DNA from: M3007 sp044224705
Lineage (GTDB): Bacteria; Bacteroidota; Bacteroidia; Chitinophagales; Saprospiraceae
Assembly: GCA_044224705.1 (NCBI GenBank)
Contig: JBGAJY010000007.1
Span: forward strand, 1-64,000
DNA: 64,000 bases
Direction: 5' to 3'
Shown piece by piece: positions 43,792-52,733 of this stretch. The notes under the pieces were generated by a model that worked only from the letters and a program-made list of their open reading frames with translations, was not told where the DNA came from and made no database searches. Each line of letters begins with the position of its first letter. Within the stretch, counting starts at the first letter, position 1. The translations under genes and the position numbers were made by a program.

Positions 43792-44997
43792 TCACTTCAG
43801 CCGACCCAGTAAATCCCGCATTCGCCGCACCGCTTCGCGCAATTGCTCCTCCGAGGCCGCATAACTCAGCCTGAAGCAGCTGTTGTCGCCAAACGCCGCA
43901 CCCGATACCAGTCCTACGTACGCGTTGGACATGATGTAGTCGCAGAAATCGTCGGCGTTCTGAATGACGGTATTGCCGTCCGATTTTCCAAAATACGAGC
44001 TGATGTCCGGGAAAATGTAGAATGCCCCGTCCGGGTGATTGGTCTTGATCCCCGGGATCTCTTCGAGCATGGAAATTACGATATCACGGCGTTCGCGAAA
44101 GGCTTCCCGCATCGCCTCGGTGGGCGCCAGATCGCTCATAAGGGCTACCGCGCCCGCTTTTTGTCCGAAAGAAGAAGCGCCGCTGGTCACCTGTCCCTGA
44201 ATTTTGGAACAGGCATCGGCAATGAATTTCGGAGCGCCCATATAGCCGAGGCGCCAGCCAGTCATAGCGAAGCCTTTGGCAAAACCGTTGATGGTGATCG
44301 TGCGGTTTTTGACGTTCGGGAAACTGCCGATACTAACGTGTTCGTGCGTAAAATTGATGTATTCGTAAATTTCGTCGCTGACGATCAGAACGTGTTCGAA
44401 AGGTTCGATGGCGTCGGCGATGGCCTGCAACTCTTCTCGGGTAAAAACGGAGCCCGTCGGGTTGCAGGGCGATGAAAAGAGCACAAATTTGGTGCGTTCG
44501 GTGATGGCCGCAGCCACCTGGGCAGGCGTCGGCTTGAAATCCTGGTCCACGCCGGCGTAAACCGGTACGGGTACACCGCCCGACAATTTGACGATTTCCC
44601 AGTATGACACCCAATATGGGGCAAAAATTACCACTTCATCACCCGGGTCGAGCAAAGCCTGACAGAGGTTGTAGACGGTTTGCTTGGCGCCGTTGCTCAC
44701 CACAATTTGCTCGGGTTTGTATTCCAGGTGGTTGTCGCGCAGGAATTTTTCGCTGATGGCTTTGGTCAGTTCGGGTAAGCCGGAGACCGGGGTGTATTTC
44801 GTGTACCCATCTTTAAGCGCCTGATAAGCAGCGTCTTTGATATGATCCGGCGTATCGAAATCGGGTTCTCCAAGGCTAAGGCTGATCACGTCGTGGCCAA
44901 GCGCCTTGAGTTCGCGCGCCATGCGGGCCATTTTGAGGGTTTCGGATTCGGCGAGGCCCATGACCCGCTGTGAAAGGATGTTTTGCGTAGCAACCAT
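43792..44997 (-). CDS. aspC: Aspartate aminotransferase (class I/II)
   Basis: 401 residues from ATG 44997 (MVATQNILSQRV); earlier in-frame codons lie upstream of the -7 box at 45023. PLP enzyme: SLGEPDFDTPDHI near residue 42, NGAKQTVYNLCQAL, SSPCNPTGSVF, DEIYEYINF, and the PLP Lys in NGFAKGFAMTGWRLGY near 240. Converts oxaloacetate and glutamate to aspartate and 2-oxoglutarate. It is similar to the bacterial subgroup Ib enzymes that may also accept prephenate; that cannot be decided here. Confidence 0.93.
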   Translation of the reverse strand: MVATQNILSQRVMGLAESETLKMARMARELKALGHDVISLSLGEPDFDTPDHIKDAAYQALKDGYTKYTPVSGLPELTKAISEKFLRDNHLEYKPEQIVVSNGAKQTVYNLCQALLDPGDEVVIFAPYWVSYWEIVKLSGGVPVPVYAGVDQDFKPTPAQVAAAITERTKFVLFSSPCNPTGSVFTREELQAIADAIEPFEHVLIVSDEIYEYINFTHEHVSIGSFPNVKNRTITINGFAKGFAMTGWRLGYMGAPKFIADACSKIQGQVTSGASSFGQKAGAVALMSDLAPTEAMREAFRERRDIVISMLEEIPGIKTNHPDGAFYIFPDISSYFGKSDGNTVIQNADDFCDYIMSNAYVGLVSGAAFGDNSCFRLSYAASEEQLREAVRRMRDLLGRLK

Positions 44998-45022
44998 AGT
45001 TTGTTCAAATTCAAATTGGCTG

Positions 45023-45030
45023 CAAAAGTA
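45023..45030 (-). promoter_or_regulatory. -7 box TACTTTTG (minus strand) before aspC
   Basis: Plus strand CAAAAGTA. It lies 26 bases upstream of ATG 44997 and supports that start and an own promoter for aspC. Confidence 0.45.
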
Positions 45031-45097
45031 GGCGTTCTTGCTCGCCCCGCCCTTGCAGGCTGCCATCAGCGTTAAAAATTTGATCAAAATTATCCGT

Positions 45098-45715
45098 TCA
45101 GTATTTTAAAACAAGCGCCTCAGCAATCAGATAGGACAACACTACCATCGGCAAACCGATGTAAAATACCTGATAACACCTGGACAACAGGCGGTATTTC
45201 CGCGCCAGAGAATTGCCCAATCCGTGCAAATCGCGGAGCATCACCGACCGCAATTCTTTTGGGTTTTTCATGATATTCATCATGGTGCTGTGAAAATCAT
45301 CGGCCGACAAATGGCTGTAAGAGCCAAAAAACATGGGATTGATCTGTTCGTCCGGAACAGATTTGCGTCTCCAGGCGCCCACACGCGGCCGGACGGCCAG
45401 CAGGGCTAATACGACGCAGGACAAACAGGTTGCCACCAGTAGCATATTGGGAATCATCAATTCAGGCCGGTAAGCCAGAATGCCCATTTTTTTCTTCGCG
45501 ATCACGAGCGACAACATAAAAACATTGATCCCGATCATCAGGTGGGCTTTGTGGTCGGCCATCCGGCTGAAATTCAGGTGGGTCGTGTACATCACCCTGA
45601 ACAAGGTGCTGGCGCCTTTGCCTTCGCCGGTGAATCGCGCAGCCGCTTTATTCATTTCGAGGATTTTAGCCTGAAGAGGAACAGGCAAAAACCGGGCATC
45701 CTTAGAGTTCTCCAT
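45098..45715 (-). CDS. PycTM-like (Pycsar effector, DUF5706-type) membrane protein
   Basis: 205 residues. After a short charged N-terminus (1-35) comes the characteristic MYTTHLNFSRMADHKAHLMI segment (42-61), which resembles the NHxRLSxxADxKAHxLIxINA pattern of Pycsar transmembrane effectors. Membrane segments: about 57-74, 88-108 and 180-203, with a charged loop between the second and third. In Pycsar such proteins are paired with a uridylate or cytidylate cyclase, or fused to an HD domain; neither is near. It follows the glycosyltransferase gene by 11 bases, so it may share its transcript. Family assignment is by pattern memory and needs a profile search. Confidence 0.65.
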   Translation of the reverse strand: MENSKDARFLPVPLQAKILEMNKAAARFTGEGKGASTLFRVMYTTHLNFSRMADHKAHLMIGINVFMLSLVIAKKKMGILAYRPELMIPNMLLVATCLSCVVLALLAVRPRVGAWRRKSVPDEQINPMFFGSYSHLSADDFHSTMMNIMKNPKELRSVMLRDLHGLGNSLARKYRLLSRCYQVFYIGLPMVVLSYLIAEALVLKY

Positions 45716-45726
45716 TGTAAATCAAC

Positions 45727-47205
45727 TTATTGCGCAGTGCCTTGCCGTATGTATCGATAAACTTGCAGCCCCCTGTCTTCAAATAATTTCTGAAACTCCT
45801 CAGGATGCGCATCCATGTACCTCGCCCAATACCGGTCGGGCTTGTCGTTGTCCCAAACCGCTTTTACGGCATAGGTTACATTATTCTGATTCAGCCATTC
45901 CATCCAGTCGTTTTCGTGGTTTTGATCCGGAAAAACGGTGCCTTTGTGATTTGTAAACAATGCAAAAATGCGCGGCCGGTCGGCGACCAGTACCGCATCT
46001 TGCGGCACGCTGTCGCGAACGAAGCGAAACAGGTTTTGCGTATTTTCCTCCATCATATTGCCAATGATGGCCTGATCGTGGTTGTGTGCATACCAGGACG
46101 TCAGATAAGTCAAAAAAACAGGCAGCAAAATGCCTGCCAGAGCGAGGCGTACTGCACGTCGTGGCAGCTGCTCTGCAAACCAGAAACCATAATACAACAA
46201 CAAGGGAAATACACCAATCATAAATCGGAAGCCTTGCCGGGCCGGGTACAGAAAAAGTACGAGCAGGTAAAAACACAAGTAAGTTTCCATGACCGTCCAG
46301 CGGCGACGGCTGACGAGACCCGAAAAAGCGAGGACAGGTATTACTACTGCCAGCAGTTTACCAAAAACCGGAAAATCATTGCCGCCATTGAGTTGCAAGC
46401 CTTCCCCCAGGGAATTCATGTAGTATTGGCCGGAGGAGTACAAATTGTACAACAACTTGGGAATGAATACCGTGTGTTCATATTCTTTCACCAGCATGTG
46501 GCCATAGCCCGGGCCGGCGGGCAACAGCAGGTTTTGGACAAAAGCCAGGATCAGGGCTAGGCCCAGTGCCGCCACGTTGAATTTGTTGCGGTACGATTTG
46601 TCCAGCAGAACATGCGCGCCCCAGGCGGCAATCAGGGCAATACCCACGCTCCTCACGGCCAATGGAAAAAAAATCAGGCATCCAAGGAAGCAGGCCTTCC
46701 GCCAGTCCGGATGGTTTTCCCAGCGGTTCAGCATGTAAAACGCCAGCAGCGAAGCAGCCAGATACGGGATGTCGCTCAGTATCTGGTCGCGCATTTGCCA
46801 GAAGAATGGCAGAAAGCCGGTCAGGGCCACCACCGACAGGGCTGATAAGGGTTTCAATTGGGATTTCAACAGCAGCCAAAGCAGGTACAGGGCTGCCGAC
46901 AGGATAATTAAGTTGGCGATTTTCAGCGGAGTGAGTTCAATCCCCCAAATCGCTACCACTGGCGCAATCATCAGGGGATACCCGGGCGGGTAAGCCGAAG
47001 GGGAGTACGTGGGATACATGGGATTATAAATGTATCCGGGATACACATACGGTCTGCCGTGTACCATATTGTATGCGTGGTTGACGTACATCGTCCAGTC
47101 GTCCCCCCAACTGCTGCCTTTGCTGAGGGTAAAAAGATGGAAGCAGAAAATGCTGATTATCAGCGCGATTGCCCCCATGTGGATCATTTTTTGACGATCG
47201 ATCAT
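45727..47205 (-). CDS. Polytopic GT-C type glycosyltransferase (PMT/ArnT-like)
   Basis: 492 residues from ATG 47205; a TTG 20 codons earlier would overlap the 5' region without homology. About 11 membrane helices. After the first helix an extracytoplasmic loop has SSWGDDWTMYVNHAYN, with the acidic pair and later Tyr residues typical of dolichyl/undecaprenyl-phosphate-sugar transferases (family 39/83-like). The C-terminal 100 residues form a periplasmic domain. It probably moves a lipid-linked sugar to an acceptor outside the inner membrane; acceptor unknown. Located between an ArsC-like gene (64 bases upstream) and the PycTM-like gene (11 bases downstream). Confidence 0.78.
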   Translation of the reverse strand: MIDRQKMIHMGAIALIISIFCFHLFTLSKGSSWGDDWTMYVNHAYNMVHGRPYVYPGYIYNPMYPTYSPSAYPPGYPLMIAPVVAIWGIELTPLKIANLIILSAALYLLWLLLKSQLKPLSALSVVALTGFLPFFWQMRDQILSDIPYLAASLLAFYMLNRWENHPDWRKACFLGCLIFFPLAVRSVGIALIAAWGAHVLLDKSYRNKFNVAALGLALILAFVQNLLLPAGPGYGHMLVKEYEHTVFIPKLLYNLYSSGQYYMNSLGEGLQLNGGNDFPVFGKLLAVVIPVLAFSGLVSRRRWTVMETYLCFYLLVLFLYPARQGFRFMIGVFPLLLYYGFWFAEQLPRRAVRLALAGILLPVFLTYLTSWYAHNHDQAIIGNMMEENTQNLFRFVRDSVPQDAVLVADRPRIFALFTNHKGTVFPDQNHENDWMEWLNQNNVTYAVKAVWDNDKPDRYWARYMDAHPEEFQKLFEDRGLQVYRYIRQGTAQ

Positions 47206-47269
47206 GAATGCTGATGGTAAAACGGGCACAAAACAACTCAATTTTTTCAAGGCGGACTTTCTCAACTTC

Positions 47270-47629
47270 TCAGGATTTGCCCGTCAACCGGCCGATTTCC
47301 GCCCATCCCGCTTCGTCGCGTGCAATCCAGGCCTTGTCTCCCGCCACGATGATGGGGCGTTCGATCAGGATCGGGTGCTCGGCGAGGATGCGAATCCATT
47401 CCTCGTCTGAAAAAATTTTCCCTGCATAATCCGTCTGGAAAATCTCCTCCTTCTGGCGGATGATCTCCAAGGGCCGTTTGCCCAGCAGTCGAAGCAACTG
47501 GCGCAGTTCGTCTTCGGAAGGTGGTGTTTTCAGGTATTCAACAACCTGGAATTCCTGATGGGTTTGCTCCAGAACCTGGAGTGCGCAACGGCTCTTGCCG
47601 CATCTGGCATTGTGATAAATCCGGATCAT
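47270..47629 (-). CDS. ArsC/Spx-type thioredoxin-fold protein (arsenate reductase family)
   Basis: 119 residues from ATG 47629 (MIRIYHNARCGKSR). The catalytic Cys in NARCGKSRCALQVLE fits the glutaredoxin-dependent arsenate reductase family; a second Cys four residues later is present. The region RPIIVAGDKAWIARD near the C-terminus is the family's arsenate-binding Arg segment. True arsenate reductases usually lie with arsR/acr3 genes, which are absent, so a YfgD-like or general role is possible. Confidence 0.88.
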   Translation of the reverse strand: MIRIYHNARCGKSRCALQVLEQTHQEFQVVEYLKTPPSEDELRQLLRLLGKRPLEIIRQKEEIFQTDYAGKIFSDEEWIRILAEHPILIERPIIVAGDKAWIARDEAGWAEIGRLTGKS

Positions 47630-47666
47630 CGATGGTCGTGCCGGCCTGGAACTTTGTTTGAAGTTT

Positions 47667-47696
47667 TTGAGCATTATGAACTTTCATTTACCTTTG
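47667..47696 (+). promoter_or_regulatory. Promoter of the cold-shock gene
   Basis: TTG 47667-47669 and TACCTTTG 47689-47696, spacing 19 bases: an exact match to the Bacteroidota -33/-7 consensus. The transcript would have about 45 bases of very T-rich leader before ATG 47748. Confidence 0.7.
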
Positions 47697-47747
47697 CAGT
47701 GGCTACAGGCCATGTTCATCAATTTTTTCTTTTTTAAATTTTTTCTA

Positions 47748-47939
47748 ATGTACAAAGGAACCGTCAAGTTCTTCAACGAAACCAAGGGTTTTGGTTTCAT
47801 CATCGACAGCGCCAGCGGGCAGGAAATTTTCGTGCACGTCAGCGGTCTCGTGGACAAAATCCGCGAAGGTGACGTCGTCACTTTCGAAACGGCCCGTGGC
47901 AAAAAAGGTATCAATGCAGTAAACGTTCAGCGCGCCTAA
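47748..47939 (+). CDS. Cold-shock domain protein
   Basis: 63 residues from ATG 47748 (MYKGTVKFFNETKGFGFI); the in-frame extension upstream is only T-rich leader. RNA-binding motifs RNP1 (KGFGFI) and RNP2-like (EIFVHVSGL) are intact. OB-fold RNA chaperone of the CspA family. An exact promoter precedes it and a strong terminator follows, so it is monocistronic. Confidence 0.96.
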   Translation: MYKGTVKFFNETKGFGFIIDSASGQEIFVHVSGLVDKIREGDVVTFETARGKKGINAVNVQRA

Positions 47940-47971
47940 TCCCAGGCTGACGTCTTAGTGATACAAGTCGA

Positions 47972-48005
47972 AACTCCGGCGGGAATGACCCGCCGGAGTT
48001 TTTTT
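47972..48005 (+). terminator. Rho-independent terminator after cold-shock gene
   Basis: Stem AACTCCGGCGGG / CCCGCCGGAGTT of 12 bp, 5-base loop, then T5 (48001-48005). It also sits just beyond the stop of the convergent gene and may serve both. Confidence 0.93.
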
Positions 48006-48010
48006 ATGCA

Positions 48011-51000
48011 TCAATGCCCGCACACGCAATTCGCTTCCTGGCAAGTGTGCGTCATGCCGGAGCCAATATTCTGACTGCCTGGCATTTCGAACCAGAATTT
48101 GCCGCGCGGTTGGTCGTAATTGCCCTTTTCATCCAGCGTAGCGGCATCGTATAAGCGGCCGTTCACCATCACCATCGAGATTTTCTCCGTATTCCGGATG
48201 TTATCGAGCGGATTGGCATCCAGTACGATCAGATCGGCAAGTTTGCCCGGGGCCAGCGAACCGATTTCTTTGTCGAGTCCGAGGTATTTGGCGCCGTTGA
48301 TCGTGCCGCATTTCAGCACCTGAAGGTTGCTCATGCCCCCCTGGGCGAGCATCCAGAGTTCCCAGTGCGCGCCCATTCCCTGCAACTGGCCGTGCGACCC
48401 GAGATTGATGTTGATACCTGCGTCCTGCATCTTTTTCACCTGACGGCTGACGAGGATATGGCCGTTTTCGTACTCCTCGTCCGGGATCATTTCGCGGTGC
48501 CGCGCGCGTTCCTGAAGGATGTGGCCGGGAGTAAATGCGAGCAGGTGCGGATTTTTCCAGACGTCATTTTTTTGATAAAAATAGGACTCGCCGTTCATGG
48601 CGCCGTAGCAGACGATGAGCGTGGGCGTGTTGTGCGACTTCGTTTTTCCCCAAAGCTGAATCACATCGGAATAGATCGGCGCAACCGGAATATTGTGCTC
48701 GATGCCGGTGTGGCCATCCACGACCTGCGTGAGATTGTGGTAAAAAAACGAACCGCCCTCGGGCACCACTTCCATGTGCAATTCCCGGGCGGCAGCGATG
48801 ATCTGCTGGCGTTGCTCGCGGCGCGGCTGGTTGTAACTTTTTACCGAAAATGCTCCCCAGGCCTGCGTACGGCGCAGCGTGGCGCGTGCATCGTCGAGCG
48901 AATTGATCGGGGCCTTGAAATCGCCTTCGGCGCCGTAGAGGATGGTGCCCGTAGAGAACAAACGCGGACCGATCATCCGGCCGCTGCGCAGCATTTCCGC
49001 ATTGGAAAAGGCCATTTCGGAATTGACCGAAGGATCGTGCATGGTAGTAACGCCAAAGGCCAGGTTGGCGTAATATTCCCATTGCTTTTGCGGATTAAGG
49101 CCATAACGGAAGTTGCCAGTGTGCGCATGCACGTCCACCAGTCCCGGCATGATGGTTTTGCCCTTGCAGTCGATGATCTTGATCGGATCGCTGGTTTTGT
49201 AACGGCGCGCGTTTTCAAATTCTGCGGCGGTACCGACAAATTCGATCTTGTTGTCGATCACCCGGATCACGCCGTTTTCGATCACTTTGTCGCCTTCCGC
49301 CGTAATGATGCGGGCATTTTGGAACACCACGTGACCCTTAGGCACGTCGCTTTTCAGGGTCAGGCCGATTTTTATGCCGTGTTCGGGCAAGGCAGGCAAG
49401 GAATCCGGCGCTCCGGGCAGAAAAGCAAAACGGTTGCTGAGGTCGATCGTAAAGTATTCTTCGCCCAGCGTGTAATGCACCATTCTGGAATCGGCGCTCC
49501 AATGAAGGTTGTAGCCGGCATCTCGGGAAATCTGGGAAACGGGAATGGATTTCGTATCGGCGCTCAGGTCGATGGTTTGTCCTGCATCGGGCATAGCGCA
49601 AACATAAGCCTTGTGCAATTCCGTGAAAGCCAGCCATTTGCCGTCGGGCGACAGGGCCCACTGGTTGGCGTATTTGCTTTTGAACAACACCCGACGGTCC
49701 TGGCCATTGAGGTCGAAAGAGACGAGTTGTTTGTCGAGCGCGCCGAAAAGGTAGCCGCCGGTGTTGACCAAAATCCGCTTTCCATCGGCAGAGAAATGAG
49801 GGTTTTCGCCTTCGGCGGTGATGAAGCGCGGCGCATCATTGTTGCGCAGATCAAGAACATAGATGCCGGGTTTGTCGGACAATGACGGGCCAAGCTCGTC
49901 GTCGCCGTCCTGCATACGGAACACTATTTTTAGTCCGTCCGGGGAAAATTGCGGGGTACGGTAAATGCCCTTTGCGCGGGTCAATTGCCGCTGCGAAGCG
50001 CCTTTTGCCCCCCAATTATCGATCATGAACAGCGCGCCTTTTTGTTCGTCGTTCCAGCCCACGTACGCCAGTTTGTTTCCTTGTGGTGAAATAGCCGGTT
50101 CCGATTGGTTGTAAACAGGTTCCGGCTCTTCCCCTTTTTTGATCACCGGCGGGACAAACAGGCCGGCGCTGAGTTCGAGCACTTCGCCGGAGCCCAGGTT
50201 TTTTTGGTACAATCGGCCTGCGGCGTTGAATACCAGCGTCTTGCCATCCGGGGAGGTGACGGCGTGGCGAATGGCTCGGGCTGTGAATTCGGGCTCGAAC
50301 ACTTTGTTTTCAAAACGCAGGGTTTCAGCCACTTTGGTATTGACGGCGCAGGAGAATGGGATGTCCGACACCGATACCTGGGGCGTTTCAGCGGCCGTAT
50401 TGCGGTCGTCGGGAGCGATGTTCGTCCAGTGAAAAGCAATACGTTTGATCTTTCCGCCGGCCCAGACCACGATTTCAGACAGGTTGCCGGCGCGGCTGGG
50501 GCGGTCATTTTGCCAGGCAAATCCGGGGTAGCAGCCGAAGGTCGTCCAGGCTTCCTGCTGGTCTTTGTCGAGGCCGTCGTACAGCGGATATTCGAGGCCG
50601 TTGGCCATGTTCCGGATGAACAGCACACTTTTGGTATCGACGCGGCGGACAAAAGCGAGCCATTTGCCGTCGCGGCTGATTTGAGGACGACAGGCGCCGC
50701 CGGAGCCGCCGGTGATATCCTCTACTTTGCCTTCCTGCCTGTCGTAGCGGCGAACTTCAAAAATCTGGTTCAGGGGGTCCTTGTTGTACTGAAAAAAACC
50801 GCCGGGATACACGTCTTCGGAGAAATAAATATAACGGCCGTCGGGAGAAACGGAGGGTTCGTTCACGTCCTGCTGGTCGTTTTTCCGCTTGGTAAGTTGC
50901 AGGCCCTCACCGCCGGAGAGGTGGTACATCCAAATCTCCCCTGCGCCCAGCGAGCGCGTACTGGTAAAGTGCTTGCGCGCTACAAAGTATTGATTATCAA

Positions 51001-51406
51001 CCCAGGCGCCGTTGTTCAGCAAGCGGAAATTCTCTTTGGTCACCTGCCGGGGTTTGGTACCGTCGGCATTCATCACCCAGATATTGTCGCCGCCGCCTGC
51101 ATCGGAGGTGAAGAGGATCAGTTTTCCGTCGGGCGAAAAACGAGGCTGTACCTCCCAGGCGATGCCGCTACGCAGACAGGTCGCCGCGCCGCCCGAAACG
51201 GGCATGGAATAAATATCGCCCAGCAGGTCGAACACGAGCGTGGCGCCGTCAGGAGAGATGTCCAGGTTCATCCAGGTGCCTTCATTCACGGTGAAGGACA
51301 CATCCGCATAGGGAATCCCTTCGGGATTGTTGACGTCCCATTTTTTATCTTTTTGGGAAATAGCCAAACCTGGCAGAAGCAATAAGAGGAGGGAAAGTGT
51401 GCGCAT
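48011..51406 (-). CDS. Exported beta-propeller / amidohydrolase fusion protein
   Basis: 1131 residues from ATG 51406 (MRTLSLLLLLLPGLAIS), with a signal peptide. Residues about 45-680 hold repeated PD40/TolB-like blades (MNLDISPDGATLVFDLLGD, PRFSPDGKLILFTSD, SPQGNKLAYVGW, QFSPDGLKIVFRM). From about 720 an amidohydrolase-superfamily domain follows: MPGLVDVHAHTGN carries the HxH metal motif, and VTTMHDPSVNSEM fits the family. The end has a Cys/His-rich tail (THTCQEANCVCGH). Such fusions are common in Bacteroidota and are annotated as amidohydrolase or imidazolonepropionase-like; the substrate is unknown. Convergent with the cold-shock gene. Confidence 0.9.
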   Translation of the reverse strand: MRTLSLLLLLLPGLAISQKDKKWDVNNPEGIPYADVSFTVNEGTWMNLDISPDGATLVFDLLGDIYSMPVSGGAATCLRSGIAWEVQPRFSPDGKLILFTSDAGGGDNIWVMNADGTKPRQVTKENFRLLNNGAWVDNQYFVARKHFTSTRSLGAGEIWMYHLSGGEGLQLTKRKNDQQDVNEPSVSPDGRYIYFSEDVYPGGFFQYNKDPLNQIFEVRRYDRQEGKVEDITGGSGGACRPQISRDGKWLAFVRRVDTKSVLFIRNMANGLEYPLYDGLDKDQQEAWTTFGCYPGFAWQNDRPSRAGNLSEIVVWAGGKIKRIAFHWTNIAPDDRNTAAETPQVSVSDIPFSCAVNTKVAETLRFENKVFEPEFTARAIRHAVTSPDGKTLVFNAAGRLYQKNLGSGEVLELSAGLFVPPVIKKGEEPEPVYNQSEPAISPQGNKLAYVGWNDEQKGALFMIDNWGAKGASQRQLTRAKGIYRTPQFSPDGLKIVFRMQDGDDELGPSLSDKPGIYVLDLRNNDAPRFITAEGENPHFSADGKRILVNTGGYLFGALDKQLVSFDLNGQDRRVLFKSKYANQWALSPDGKWLAFTELHKAYVCAMPDAGQTIDLSADTKSIPVSQISRDAGYNLHWSADSRMVHYTLGEEYFTIDLSNRFAFLPGAPDSLPALPEHGIKIGLTLKSDVPKGHVVFQNARIITAEGDKVIENGVIRVIDNKIEFVGTAAEFENARRYKTSDPIKIIDCKGKTIMPGLVDVHAHTGNFRYGLNPQKQWEYYANLAFGVTTMHDPSVNSEMAFSNAEMLRSGRMIGPRLFSTGTILYGAEGDFKAPINSLDDARATLRRTQAWGAFSVKSYNQPRREQRQQIIAAARELHMEVVPEGGSFFYHNLTQVVDGHTGIEHNIPVAPIYSDVIQLWGKTKSHNTPTLIVCYGAMNGESYFYQKNDVWKNPHLLAFTPGHILQERARHREMIPDEEYENGHILVSRQVKKMQDAGININLGSHGQLQGMGAHWELWMLAQGGMSNLQVLKCGTINGAKYLGLDKEIGSLAPGKLADLIVLDANPLDNIRNTEKISMVMVNGRLYDAATLDEKGNYDQPRGKFWFEMPGSQNIGSGMTHTCQEANCVCGH

Positions 51407-51513
51407 AGTTGGTCGAATTTGGGCGCATAAATACGGCAATACCGCTGCAGGATGCGCGCCTGATTCGACCGGAAGAGTCAGTTCGGCATTTTTTTACCAA
51501 AAACAGGTACGTT

Positions 51514-51813
51514 TCAAGGGTCAATGACCGGCGGCTCGTACAATTTGGCTTCATTTTCCATCGCTTTTCGAACGGCAGGACGAACGCGGCGGCTCAAATC
51601 CCAGCAAGCCCAGGCGGCAGCCGATTGCAGAACGAACGGCACCACCTGGCCCGAAGTGAGTTGAAATAAGGAACAAAGCACGGAGAGACCTGCGCACAAA
51701 CGAGCTGACACCGCCCAATTAGGGTGCCCGGTCGCATAAGCCCTCCAGGCCGAGATGATCATGGCGGAATAAATAATCCATTGAAGCACAGGAATAAAAA
51801 GCAGCAATTCCAT
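51514..51813 (-). CDS. Small membrane protein
   Basis: 99 residues with about three hydrophobic segments (LLLFIPVLQWIIYSAMII at 3-20, LCAGLSVLCSLF, VVPFVLQSAAAWACW) and a charged C-terminus. No family recognised. It follows the GNAT gene by 19 bases, which supports that it is real. Confidence 0.55.
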   Translation of the reverse strand: MELLLFIPVLQWIIYSAMIISAWRAYATGHPNWAVSARLCAGLSVLCSLFQLTSGQVVPFVLQSAAAWACWDLSRRVRPAVRKAMENEAKLYEPPVIDP

Positions 51814-51832
51814 TGAATATAATTGATCAGGT

Positions 51833-52300
51833 TTATTCTTCCATGTCCTCCCAGGCTAAATCGTATTTGTACCGCGGACCAACGCGCAGGAAGCCCTCGC
51901 GTTCGTAAAAACGAAGGGTTTTGGTGTAATCGTCGCCCGGAGTGGTCACTTCCAGCCGCGCCCAGCCGCGTTCGCGGGCCAGTTCCTTGACGGCGTCGAT
52001 CAGGATTTTCCCGACGCCTTCGGATCGAAAGGGCGGCACGACATACAATTCATTCACCACGCCAATGCGGCCGCCGGCGTAGAGGGCGAGCGATTCGGTG
52101 ACCGTGATAACGCCCACGACTTCCTCCGATTCTTCATCGACCGCAAGCAGGGTGGAATGACGGTCGTCGCTGTCGATGGCGACAAACCGGGCTGCGATTT
52201 CGGGTGCGGTCAGGTCGTGGCCGACGTCTTCAAACAAGCCGGCGAGGAGTTCAGCGACCACGTCGGTGTGGGATTCATCAGCAACCAAGAGATTGATCAT
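51833..52300 (-). CDS. GNAT family N-acetyltransferase
   Basis: 155 residues. The GNAT core is clear: ELYVVPPFRSEGVGKILIDAV is the acetyl-CoA-binding motif (about residues 88-108) and FYEREGFLRVGPRYKYDL is the usual C-terminal motif. Substrate unknown. Divergent from the DUF2007 gene, separated by 43 bases. Confidence 0.9.
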   Translation of the reverse strand: MINLLVADESHTDVVAELLAGLFEDVGHDLTAPEIAARFVAIDSDDRHSTLLAVDEESEEVVGVITVTESLALYAGGRIGVVNELYVVPPFRSEGVGKILIDAVKELARERGWARLEVTTPGDDYTKTLRFYEREGFLRVGPRYKYDLAWEDMEE

Positions 52301-52308
52301 ACGTTTTG

Positions 52309-52316
52309 TAGTTTTG
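52309..52316 (+). promoter_or_regulatory. -7 box TAGTTTTG before the DUF2007 gene
   Basis: Matches TAnnTTTG, 28 bases before ATG 52344, within the short divergent gap. No TTG at standard distance. Confidence 0.4.
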
Positions 52317-52343
52317 AGATCGACAAATCACGGGTTTTTTCCC

Positions 52344-52727
52344 ATGCGCCATACCGATATCCTCGACAATTTTGATTTTGACGACAGCCATTTCCCCACC
52401 GAGGAGGGTGATGGCGAAGTAGTCGCCAAGTTTTTTTCACTCATGGAAGCCGAAGTTGCGGCAGCGCGCCTGCGTTCGGAGGGCATTCCATGTTTTTTGG
52501 CCAATACCACAAGCAGCGCCGTACTGCCTCAACTTCAAGCAGTTGTCCGATTGCATGTGCGTCCCTCGGATTCGGTGCGCGCCCGGGAAATCCTCGACGA
52601 GGCAGCCATCGACGCAGGTGGACCTTTGTCCACTTCCAACAGCAATATCGTTTTGATCGGATTGTCTATTCTGATCGGCCTACTCCTCGCCTTTTTGCTG
52701 GTAAGGGCCATCTGGGGGCTTTACTGA
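52344..52727 (+). CDS. DUF2007-like protein with C-terminal membrane anchor
   Basis: 127 residues from ATG 52344 (MRHTDILDNFDFDD). An acidic N-terminus is followed by a DUF2007-type alpha/beta domain (VAKFFSLMEAEVAAARLRSE, IPCFLANT, VRLHVRPSDSVRAREIL) at about 28-90, then a membrane helix (IVLIGLSILIGLLLAFLLV). The domain is thought to be a PII-like/signal-transducing small domain; role unknown. It ends 6 bases before the convergent rimO stop. Confidence 0.8.
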   Translation: MRHTDILDNFDFDDSHFPTEEGDGEVVAKFFSLMEAEVAAARLRSEGIPCFLANTTSSAVLPQLQAVVRLHVRPSDSVRAREILDEAAIDAGGPLSTSNSNIVLIGLSILIGLLLAFLLVRAIWGLY

Positions 52728-52733
52728 ACCCCT

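Noticed and set aside
48365..49885. 506-codon plus-strand frame opposite the propeller/amidohydrolase gene
   Set aside because: Rich in His, Arg and Val without domain pattern; the minus-strand gene has signal peptide, blades and metal motif. The frame at 50105-51385 is the same kind of shadow.
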